From: an uncultured Opitutia bacterium
Lineage (GTDB): Bacteria; Verrucomicrobiota; Verrucomicrobiia; Opitutales; UBA953
Reading direction: 5' to 3'
NCBI GenBank assembly: GCA_937874455.1
Contig: CALNBE010000311.1
Location: forward strand, 1 to 6,873
DNA: 6,873 bases
Position 1 is the stretch's first letter, and every line of letters begins with the position of its first letter. The position numbers were made by a program, and so were the translations under genes. The notes under the pieces are model-generated. The model worked only from the letters and a program-made list of their open reading frames with translations, had not been told where the DNA came from and ran no database searches. Below, piece after piece: positions 1 to 6,700 of the stretch.

Positions 1-3
1 TGC

Positions 4-22
4 AAAACGGCTCTGGAAGCCG
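4..22 (-). terminator. Weak intrinsic terminator after tRNA-Pro
   Basis: Read on the minus strand, the sequence just after the tRNA 3' end forms a five-base-pair stem, CGGCT with AGCCG, around a five-base loop. It is followed by four T residues (complement of 4-7). The position, eight bases past the encoded CCA, is right for a tRNA terminator. The stem and T-run are both short, so termination may be partial, or processing may depend on nucleases. Confidence 0.45.
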
Positions 23-29
23 CTTAAAA

Positions 30-107
30 TGGTCGGGCAAGAGGGATTCGAACCCCCGACCCTCTGCTCCCAAAGCAGATGCGCTAGCCAGACTGCGCTA
101 TTGCCCG
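30..107 (-). tRNA. tRNA-Pro (anticodon UGG)
   Basis: The minus strand folds into a complete cloverleaf. The acceptor stem is CGGGCAA with TTGCCCG, and the D stem is GCGC/GCGC. The anticodon stem TCTGC/GCAGA carries the loop TTTGGGA, which places TGG at positions 34-36. The variable loop has five bases. The T arm is GGGGG-TTCGAAT-CCCTC with one G-U pair. The discriminator base is A at 33, and CCA is encoded at 30-32, so the mature body is 33-107 (75 nt) plus CCA. The 5' C and a UGG anticodon with G at position 37 are typical of bacterial tRNA-Pro reading CCN codons. It is transcribed away from the protein genes. Confidence 0.96.
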
Positions 108-126
108 AAAAGGAATAACAAGAGCG

Positions 127-156
127 ACAATCCTTTTGTGTTGCCCCTCCTGTCAA
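127..156 (-). promoter_or_regulatory. Probable promoter of tRNA-Pro
   Basis: On the minus strand a perfect sigma-70-type -35 hexamer, TTGACA, lies at 156-151. The best -10 match at an allowed distance (18 bases) is GATTGT at 132-127, which keeps only three of six consensus bases. That would start transcription about a dozen bases before the tRNA. The -35 match is strong and the -10 weak. The same 100-base gap must also hold the promoter for the plus-strand genes. There only CATAAC at 166-171 looks like a -10, and I see no convincing -35 for it. Confidence 0.45.
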
Positions 157-207
157 CACCTGAATCATAACGAACCTCTTTAACTTCCAACCTTTTTCTT
201 TTCCACT

Positions 208-783
208 ATGGACGAAAGCCTCTCGAATCCCACTGAATCCAAGCTGCCGATTCTTATCGGCGGATTAGCCTTTGTGCTCGCGGTCTTGGCCGTGCTTTTT
301 GCTTGGAGCACACGCAACCAAGCGATTTCGGCCAACAAACTGGCCACGGAGTTGAACTCCCGGATGGAGTCTCCGTCCGACAGTGCGGCGAAAGTGGCCC
401 AGCTGGAAAGCCGGGTCGCGGCGCTGGAAAACGAATCGCGTCTGCTGGCGCAAGAGCAGGCCGAGTTCAAGATGAAGACGGACGCGGGCTTCCAAGACGC
501 GCATGTGAAGCTGCAGAGCGTGGTGAATTTGGTGAACCGGCTGGTTCAGTCGGGAGGAAGCCGTGGAGGAAACGTTGGCGGCGGCACAACTGGCGGCACG
601 ACCGGTGGCACCAGTGGTGCCGGCACGGTCGTCAGTGGAGAGTACACGGTGGCCGCCGGTGACACGCTGTCGGGCATTGCCCGCAAAGCCGGGGTGACGC
701 TTTCCGCACTGGAAGCGGCCAACCCAGGTGTGGACTCGACCCGCTTGCGCATTGGCCAGAAGCTCAAAGTGCCGGGCCGTTAA
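208..783 (+). CDS. Membrane-anchored coiled-coil protein with C-terminal LysM domain
   Basis: A 191-residue protein that probably tethers the inner membrane to peptidoglycan. Residues 1-12 are a short polar N-terminus. Residues 13-33 are a single hydrophobic segment with no evident cleavage site, so it is likely an N-in membrane anchor. Residues about 40-112 have heptad-like, charged coiled-coil character. Residues 116-140 are a Gly/Thr/Ser-rich linker built from DNA repeats. Residues 145-188 are a LysM domain, with the hallmark YTVAAGDTLSGIA start, the AANPG centre and the LRIGQKLKVP end. LysM domains bind N-acetylglucosamine-containing glycans. The start is supported by an in-frame TAA at 181-183 with no other start in between. 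It has no Shine-Dalgarno sequence; the leader is pyrimidine-rich. It is the first gene of the plus-strand run, ten bases before the Nudix gene. No catalytic domain is visible, so a structural or localisation role is inferred. Confidence 0.9.
   Translation: MDESLSNPTESKLPILIGGLAFVLAVLAVLFAWSTRNQAISANKLATELNSRMESPSDSAAKVAQLESRVAALENESRLLAQEQAEFKMKTDAGFQDAHVKLQSVVNLVNRLVQSGGSRGGNVGGGTTGGTTGGTSGAGTVVSGEYTVAAGDTLSGIARKAGVTLSALEAANPGVDSTRLRIGQKLKVPGR
580..627 (+). repeat. 12-base in-frame tandem repeat coding a Gly-Gly-Thr-Thr linker
   Basis: Three consecutive 12-base units (580-591, 592-603, 604-615) encode GGTT, GGTT and GGTS. A fourth, degenerate unit (616-627) encodes GAGT. The units differ mostly at third codon positions, so the repeat is diverged rather than fresh. 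It forms the flexible linker between the coiled coil and the LysM domain. Unit number could vary between strains without shifting the frame. Confidence 0.8.
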
Positions 784-793
784 GCGCTGCGCG

Positions 794-1345
794 ATGGAAA
801 AACCCGCGGCATGGGCTGTCCGCCACGAGGCGTTGCAGGCCGATTGCAAGGTTTTCCAAGTCTTCAAACAAGTTTGTCAGCACCCTCACGATGGCCGTGA
901 GGGTGTTTTCTTTACGGTGCGTTGCGCGGACTGGGTGATGGCACTGCCAGTGACGGCGGAGGGAAAACTGGTGCTGGTGCGCCAGTATCGCTTCGGGGCG
1001 CAAGCGCTTTCCTGGGAGCCGCCGGGCGGAATTGTCGATCCCGGCGAAGATCCCGTGGCGGCCGCAGAGCGGGAGCTGACGGAGGAAACCGGCTATTGCG
1101 GCACCGCCAGTTATCTGGGCGGCTGTTCTCCCAATCCGGCGATCTTCAACAACCGCGCGCATTTCGTACTGGTGGAAAATTGCACGTTGGCGGCGGCGCA
1201 AAATCTGGACGCCAACGAGGAGCTGGAGGTCGGGTGTTTTACGCCGCGCGAGGCGGAGCGGATGGCGTTGGCGGGGAAAATTCACCACGCGCTGGCGCTG
1301 ACCGCGTTGTTTTACTTGCGCGCGGCGCGTCCCGGCCTGTTTTGA
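794..1345 (+). CDS. Nudix hydrolase, ADP-ribose/nucleotide-sugar pyrophosphatase type
   Basis: A 183-residue Nudix hydrolase. The Nudix box spans residues 79-101 and matches GX5EX7REUXEEXGU, with G79, E85 and the Mg2+-binding RELTEE at 93-98; the last position is Tyr101 instead of an aliphatic residue. Before the box, the DWV (46-48) and LVRQYRFG (61-68) motifs are typical of ADP-ribose and GDP-mannose pyrophosphatases. After it, a SPNPA stretch (112-116) resembles the specificity loop of that group. Such enzymes split ADP-ribose or nucleotide sugars into a sugar phosphate and a nucleoside monophosphate. The substrate here is not settled by sequence. I chose ATG 794 because the homologous region extends upstream of the other in-frame ATG (938, residue 49). 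ATG 728 would overlap the LysM gene by 56 bases. No Shine-Dalgarno sequence is seen. An intrinsic-terminator-like hairpin lies inside codons 29-40. The next gene starts 17 bases after the stop. Confidence 0.92.
   Translation: MEKPAAWAVRHEALQADCKVFQVFKQVCQHPHDGREGVFFTVRCADWVMALPVTAEGKLVLVRQYRFGAQALSWEPPGGIVDPGEDPVAAAERELTEETGYCGTASYLGGCSPNPAIFNNRAHFVLVENCTLAAAQNLDANEELEVGCFTPREAERMALAGKIHHALALTALFYLRAARPGLF
879..913 (+). terminator. Intrinsic terminator hairpin embedded in the Nudix coding sequence
   Basis: CACCCTCAC (881-889) pairs perfectly with GTGAGGGTG (897-905). G890-C896 extends the stem inward, and G880-U906 and A879-U907 extend it outward. The loop is then five bases (ATGGC). The run TTTTCTTT (906-913) follows directly. 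This is a textbook Rho-independent terminator on the plus strand, about 96 bases past the LysM stop. It also encodes Nudix residues 29-40, in a stretch that looks like genuine protein. It may end much of the LysM transcript and act as an attenuator for downstream genes. The structure is seen directly; its activity is inferred. Confidence 0.7.
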
Positions 1346-1362
1346 TTTTCTCCGATTTTCCC

Positions 1363-2310
1363 ATGCACAACGAACGTATCGAATTTCCAAATAGCGCGCC
1401 GGAGCCGCTGCTGATTGTCGGCTCGGTCGCCTACGACGACATCATAACCCCGACCGAGACCGGCGCGCGGGTGCTGGGTGGCAGCGCCTCCTATGCGAGC
1501 CTCGCAGCCAGCTATTTCACCGCACCCCGGCTGGTCGGTGTGGTAGGGAAGGATTTTGAGGAAAAGGATCGCGAGCGGTTCCGTTTGCACGGCATCGACA
1601 CGGAAGGCGTGGCGACGGATTTCTCCGGGCCGACTTTGTATTGGCGTGGCAAATACCAGGAAAATTACAACCGCCGGGACACGCTGGACATCCAGCTCGG
1701 CGTGTTCGAACACTTTCGCCCCGAGCTGCCGGCGGCCTGGCTGGAGACGCCGTATGTGCTGCTGGCAAACATCGCGCCGGAGCTGCAATTGCATGTGCTG
1801 GAGCAGGTCAAAAAACCTCGCTTCGTGGTTGCGGACTCAATGGATCTGTGGATCAACATCGCACGCCCCGCGCTGGAGCAGGTGATTGCCCGGGCGGATA
1901 TGTTTGTCGTCAACGACAGCGAAGCGGAGGAGTTGACCGGGGAGAAAAACCTGATCAACGCCGGGGCGCGGTTGCGGGATTTTGGGGCAAAAACCGTGGT
2001 GGTGAAAAAGGGCGAGCATGGCGCGATGCTGTTTCACGAGGACGGCCTGTTTGCGTTGCCCGCCTATCCCGTGACACGGTTGCTGGATCCGACCGGCGCG
2101 GGGGATTCCTTTGCCGGGACGCTGCTGGCGGTGCTGGCGGCGCTGCAGAGGACGGATTTTGGTGCGATCAAAACCGCGATGCTCTACGCGACTGCGGTGG
2201 CCAGCCTGACCGTGGAGGCGTTTTCGTGCGACCGACTGGAAGGCGCGGGCGCGGAGGAAATCGCGGCCCGGGTGAAGCGGTTGCGGGCGATGGTGCAACT
2301 CGACGACTGA
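1363..2310 (+). CDS. PfkB/ribokinase-family carbohydrate kinase
   Basis: A 315-residue kinase of the ribokinase/PfkB superfamily, about the usual length (300-320). The strand LLIVGSVAYDD (16-26) opens the Rossmann-like fold. The substrate-side diglycine motif is G39-G40 in LGGSASYAS. Residues 182-193 (VVNDSEAEELTG) match the family's conserved 'N..E...L.G' segment, and KKGEHG (215-220) precedes the nucleotide site. The second signature, DPTGAGDSFAG (242-252), supplies the anion hole and the catalytic base Asp248. It should transfer the ATP gamma-phosphate to a sugar or nucleoside hydroxyl. The substrate cannot be named from sequence. ATG 1363 is preferred because a longer in-frame reading would run through the Nudix gene in another frame, and the fold begins just after it. 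There is no Shine-Dalgarno sequence in the pyrimidine-rich 17-base gap upstream. xseA starts 12 bases after the stop, so co-transcription is likely. Confidence 0.92.
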   Translation: MHNERIEFPNSAPEPLLIVGSVAYDDIITPTETGARVLGGSASYASLAASYFTAPRLVGVVGKDFEEKDRERFRLHGIDTEGVATDFSGPTLYWRGKYQENYNRRDTLDIQLGVFEHFRPELPAAWLETPYVLLANIAPELQLHVLEQVKKPRFVVADSMDLWINIARPALEQVIARADMFVVNDSEAEELTGEKNLINAGARLRDFGAKTVVVKKGEHGAMLFHEDGLFALPAYPVTRLLDPTGAGDSFAGTLLAVLAALQRTDFGAIKTAMLYATAVASLTVEAFSCDRLEGAGAEEIAARVKRLRAMVQLDD

Positions 2311-2316
2311 GAGAGG
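2311..2316 (+). promoter_or_regulatory. Ribosome binding site of xseA
   Basis: GAGAGG lies six bases before ATG 2323, directly after the kinase stop codon. It is one of the few recognisable Shine-Dalgarno sequences in the window and supports the chosen xseA start. The LysM, Nudix and kinase genes lack one. Confidence 0.6.
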
Positions 2317-2322
2317 CCGCGC

Positions 2323-3618
2323 ATGGAACTGTGGGGGCGAAAACGGGCGCGGGCGGCGGAGGAAAACGACGCGGCGTTGAGCGTGGGCGAGCTGACCGCG
2401 CGACTCAAGGGAATCGTGGAGGAGGCATTTTCGGCGGTGTGGGTGCGCGGGGAAATCTCGAATTTGCGGCAGCAGGCGAGTGGGCACGTCTATTTCACTC
2501 TGAAGGACGCGGACAGCCAGCTGGCGGCGGTGCTGTTTCGCGGCGACGCGCTGCGGCAGACGGTGCGGCTGCGCGACGGCATGCAGATTGTGGCCTTTGG
2601 CGGCGTGAGTGTTTACGCTCCGCGCGGCAGCTATCAGCTCGTGGTGCGGCTGGTGGCGGAGGATGGCGCGGGCCGGTTACAGCGCGAGTTTGAGGCGTTG
2701 AAACAAAAACTGGCGGCGGAGGGATTGTTTGACACGGACAGGAAAAAACCGCTCCCAGAACTCCCGGGTTGCATCGGCGTGATCACTTCGCCCAGCGGCG
2801 CGGCCATCCAGGATTTTCTTCGCATCCTGGCGCGGCGCGACTGGCGCGGCCGGGTGGTGGTGCTGCCCGCGCGGGTGCAGGGAAAAGGGGCGGCGGAGGA
2901 AATCGCGGCACAGCTGGAATGGGCCGGGCGGCGGGAAGATTTTTTTGACCTGCTGGTGGTGACGCGCGGCGGCGGCAGCCTGGAGGACTTGTGGTGCTTC
3001 AACGAAGAGCGCGTGGTGCGGGCGGTGCGGGCCTCGGCGGTGCCGGTGATTTCGGCGGTCGGGCACGAAATTGATTTCACGCTGGCGGATTTCGCAGCGG
3101 ACTGGCGCGCGGAAACGCCGAGCGGCGCGGCGGAAAAAATTTCGTCCGGGCGGCTGGCATGCGTGGAGCGGCTGGCGCGGAGTGGGGATCGGTTTTTGTC
3201 CGGCGCGGAGGAGATTTTGCAAAACGCTCGACAGCGCGTGGAGCGAGCCCGGGCGGGTCTGACGCAGCATCGGCTCGATCGCGAGTTGGAGAACGGTGCG
3301 CTGCGGCTGGACGAGCTGACTGCGCGGCTGGGTTCCGTCGCGAAGGAAATTTTTGCCGGATTGCGGGCGAATTGCGTCCGGCAAGAAATGCGTTTGCAGC
3401 GACAGGCACCGTCAGTGCGAATGCGCGTTTTGGCGGCAAAGCTGGAGGGATTGGCGGCGCGCTTGCAGGCGGTGGGCGTGGAGTCTACTTTGAGGCGCGG
3501 CTTTGCGCTGGTGTTGGACGGTGAGGGAAAATTGATTCGCTCGAAGCGACAGGTGACGGCGGGAAAAAAGCTTCGGTTGCGTCTGCATGACGGCGAGGCC
3601 GGAGCGGTTGGAGAGTGA
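2323..3618 (+). CDS. xseA: Exodeoxyribonuclease VII large subunit
   Basis: A 431-residue XseA, close to the usual 400-460. Exonuclease VII degrades single-stranded DNA from both ends to oligonucleotides, with one XseA carrying several small XseB subunits. An N-terminal OB-fold (about 19-115) holds the motifs VWVRGEISNLR (39-49) and GHVYFTLKD (54-62). The catalytic domain follows, with GVITSPSGAAIQDF (152-165), TRGGGSLEDLWCFN (214-227) and GHEIDFTLADFAADWRAE (247-264) followed by TPSGAAE (265-271). These include the conserved acidic and Arg/His residues of the family. Residues about 275-385 are a long, Arg/Glu-rich helical region where XseB subunits bind in known complexes. The C-terminus has the typical LRRGFALV and DG segments. 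No frameshift or missing motif is seen. The expected partner xseB is not the next gene: dnaE follows after 123 bases. It is likely co-transcribed with the kinase gene. Confidence 0.97.
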   Translation: MELWGRKRARAAEENDAALSVGELTARLKGIVEEAFSAVWVRGEISNLRQQASGHVYFTLKDADSQLAAVLFRGDALRQTVRLRDGMQIVAFGGVSVYAPRGSYQLVVRLVAEDGAGRLQREFEALKQKLAAEGLFDTDRKKPLPELPGCIGVITSPSGAAIQDFLRILARRDWRGRVVVLPARVQGKGAAEEIAAQLEWAGRREDFFDLLVVTRGGGSLEDLWCFNEERVVRAVRASAVPVISAVGHEIDFTLADFAADWRAETPSGAAEKISSGRLACVERLARSGDRFLSGAEEILQNARQRVERARAGLTQHRLDRELENGALRLDELTARLGSVAKEIFAGLRANCVRQEMRLQRQAPSVRMRVLAAKLEGLAARLQAVGVESTLRRGFALVLDGEGKLIRSKRQVTAGKKLRLRLHDGEAGAVGE

Positions 3619-3642
3619 ACGCGTTGGCAGCTTCCGGGGACA

Positions 3643-3683
3643 ATTTCCGGAGGGGACGTTTCGATAGATTTTCCTCCGGGAGT
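3643..3683 (+). promoter_or_regulatory. Stem-loop in the xseA-dnaE intergenic leader
   Basis: CCGGAGG (3647-3653) and CCTCCGG (3673-3679) are perfect inverted repeats. As RNA, the stem can extend with A-U and G-U pairs to 3643-3656 against 3670-3683, about 14 pairs around a 13-base loop. No U-tract follows on the plus strand, so it is not an intrinsic terminator. It could be an mRNA processing or stabilising element, or a regulatory leader structure for dnaE. Folding energy was not computed. Confidence 0.5.
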
Positions 3684-3689
3684 GAAAGT

Positions 3690-3696
3690 AGGAGGT
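3690..3696 (+). promoter_or_regulatory. Orphan Shine-Dalgarno sequence, AGGAGGT
   Basis: AGGAGGT is the best match in the window to the 16S anti-Shine-Dalgarno sequence, yet it lies 45 bases before the dnaE ATG, too far to serve it. A TTG at 3706-3708, nine bases downstream, opens a six-codon reading frame (L R T Q G G) ending at TGA 3724-3726. This could be a leader peptide or chance. dnaE itself has only a weak purine stretch (AGGCGGG, 3734-3740) directly before its start. Confidence 0.35.
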
Positions 3697-3741
3697 GAAG
3701 CAGGCTTGCGGACGCAGGGCGGTTGAACACAGTAGGCGGGC

Positions 3742-6700
3742 ATGAGTGACCAGCCCGAGATTGCGCCCAATCAGCCCGAAATTGTGACGGGAGAGCCGGG
3801 GGTGGTGCAGCCGGATTTTGTCCATTTGCACCTGCACACGGACTACAGTTTGCTGGACGGTTGCAGCCGCATCGACCGGGTGATGGCGCGGGCGGAAAGT
3901 TTGGGGATGAAGGCGGTGGCGATCACCGACCACGGAAATTTGTTTGGCCTGTTCGACTTCTGGAGCCAGGCGAAAAAGCACAAGATCAAGCCCCTGATGG
4001 GCTGTGAAATTTATCTGGTTTACGACTATCCGATGGAGGAGCGGCCGGAGCGGAAACTGGAAAAACGCTTCCACATGGGGCTGCTGGCGAAAAATTTCAA
4101 GGGCTACCAAAATTTGACCAAGCTGGTTTCCGATGCGCACGTGCTCGGCACCTATTACGGCAAGCCGCGCACGGACATGAAGCGGCTGGCAGAGCACGCG
4201 GAGGGACTGGTCGGCTTCACCGGCTGCATGCAAGGCGTGATTCCCCAGGCGTTGCTGGCGGACGACTGGGACCGGGCGAACCGGGCACTGGCGCGTTTTC
4301 TGGATATTTTCGGGAAGGAAAATTATTTCGTGGAGATCATGGACCACGGCATCCCGGAGCAGGCGGGATTGAACCGCAAGCTACTGAAGCTCGCCGAGGA
4401 TAACGGCCTGAAGGTGGTTTGCACGAATGACGTTCACTACGTTGACGCCTGCCACGTTCCCGCGCACGACGCCCTGCTTTGCATTCAAACCGGCGCGAAG
4501 GTGGCGGACGAAAAGCGCATGCGCTACGATGCCCAGCAATTTTATCTGAAATCCGGCGCGGAGATGCAGCGTATTTTCGGCGAACGCCCGGACGCGCTGT
4601 TGAACACCAATCTGGTGGCGGAAATGTGCGAAAATATCGCGCTGCCTGTCGGGGAAAACAACTACCCTGTTTACCATCTCGACGCTGCGATCGAGGTGAG
4701 GACGGATGCGAAGATTGACCGGATTCTCGACAGTTATGTGGAGTTGAAAAACGGATTGCTCACCGCGCAGGGGAAGGGCGACCAGCTGATTTCGATCTCG
4801 GAGGAAAAACGGTACGAGATGCGGAAGAATGGCTCCTATCTCCTCGATCTTTGCAAGAAGGGGTTGCGGGAACGCTACGGCGTGGATTACGACGATCCTG
4901 CGAGCTGGCAGGACAAGGAGCCGCGCGGCTTCGGGAAGGCGAGTCCGGGGGAATTGTGCGAGCGGATTGACTTCGAGTTGAGCATCATTGCCGGCACCGG
5001 GTTCATAGATTATTTTCTCATCGTGTGGGATTTCATCGACTGGGCGCGGCGCCACGGCATCCCGGTTGGTCCCGGACGCGGCTCGGGAGCGGGTTCGCTG
5101 ATCGCGTATTGTTTAAAAATCACGGACATCGACCCCATCCGTTTCAACCTGCTCTTCGAACGGTTTTTGAACCCCGAGCGCGTCTCGGCACCGGACTTCG
5201 ACATCGACTTTTGCATGCGCCGCCGCGACGACGTAGTGAATTACGTCCGGCACAAATACGGCGAGGACCGGGTCTCGAACATCATTACCTTCGGCACCTT
5301 TGGCGCAAAGATGGTGGTGCGCGACCTGGCGCGGGTGCTGGATGTGCCGTTTTCCGAATCGAACCGCCTGGCGAAACTGATTCCCGACGACCTGAACATC
5401 TCGTTGGAAGACGCACTGAAGAAGTCGGCCGAGCTGCGCGAGGAGGTGGAGGAAAATCCCGTCGTGGCGAAAATCATCGACCAGGGCGAGGTGATCGAAG
5501 GCATGGTGCGCAACACCGGCAAGCACGCTTGCGGGATGATTATCGCGGACCGTCCGCTCACCGACATCATCCCCGTGACCATGCAGGAAGGCGCGCTGAC
5601 GACCCAGTATGCCAAGGATCCGGTGGACAAGCTTGGGCTGCTGAAGATGGACTTTCTCGGGCTGAAGACGCTGACGGTGATCGACGACGCAGTACAGTTT
5701 GTGCGGCGGTGCGAAAACCTGCCGGAGTTTGACATTGAAAAAATCCCGCTGGACGACGCGAAGACCTTCGCCCTGCTCAACGCGGGGAAAACCGTGGCGG
5801 TGTTCCAGCTGGAATCCGAGGGCATGCAAAACCTCTGCCGCCAGTTCAGCATCGCGACTATCGACGAAATCATCGCGCTGATCGCGCTCTACCGCCCCGG
5901 CCCGATGCAGTTCATCCCGCAATACGTCGAAGGGAAAAAAGATCCCTCCACCATCAAATATGCGCACCCGCTGCTGGAGTCGATCGCCAGCGAGACCTAC
6001 GGCATTTTGGTTTACCAGGAGCAGGTGATGCAGGCGGCGCGGGTGGTGGCGGGTTACACGTTGGGCGGCGCGGATGAATTGCGCCGGGCGATGGGGAAAA
6101 AGAAAGTGGAGGAAATGGACCGGCACCGGGGCATTTTTGTCGAAGGCGCGGCGAAAACCCACGGCATCGACAAAAAGACCGCGGAGGAAATTTTCGCGGT
6201 GCTGGAGAAGTTTGCCCAATACGGCTTCAATAAGTCGCACTCGGCGGCCTACGCTTTTCTCTCCTACCGCACGGCGTATTTGAAAGCCAATTACCCCGTG
6301 GAGTTCATGACCGCGGTACTGGCGGCGGAGCTGGGGAACGCGGAAAAAGTGGCCTCCTTTGTGGACGAGTGCGCAGTGATGGGCATCCGGGTGATGGGGC
6401 CGGACATCAACGAGTCGGACGCTTCCTTCACTCCGCTGCCGCAGGAAAATGCTATCCGCTACGGCATCGGCGCGGTCAAGGGCATCGGCGAGCAGGCGGC
6501 GCGGGCGATCATCGAGGAGCGGGAGCGCGGAGGAAATTTCAAGGACTTCGTCGATTTCATGGAGCGCATGGCGGAGCACGGCGTGAACAACCGGGTGCTG
6601 GAAAATCTGATCAAGACCGGGGCGTTTGACTTTTCCGGAGAGGATCGGCGGCACTTGCTGGACTCGATTGAGAGCGTGAAAAAGCACGCTGCCTCGGCCA

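Noticed and set aside
30..50. The tRNA-Pro 3' end as a possible integration site for a mobile element
   Set aside because: Any insertion would lie left of base 30, outside the window. No repeat of the tRNA end and no integrase are seen inside it.
922..1362. In-frame upstream extension of the kinase through the Nudix gene
   Set aside because: The added residues are a low-complexity shadow of the Nudix coding sequence. The kinase fold starts just after ATG 1363.
1784..1793. Perfect palindrome TGCAATTGCA
   Set aside because: It lies within the kinase coding sequence, is short, and occurs once. It is likely chance.
1641..2693. A 350-codon plus-strand frame spanning the kinase-xseA junction
   Set aside because: It overlaps two genes with clear signatures in other frames. 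It is a Gly/Arg/Ala-rich shadow frame without domains.
3615..3698. A 27-codon frame starting with GTG that overlaps the xseA stop (GTGA)
   Set aside because: The peptide is Ser/Arg-rich without similarity to XseB, and GGAG is too close to the GTG to serve it. The overlap alone is not enough to call a gene.
2634..3770. A 378-codon open frame on the minus strand opposite xseA
   Set aside because: It is antisense to the full catalytic and C-terminal parts of xseA. The composition (Ser, Arg, Pro, Ala) is that of a shadow frame, with no motif.
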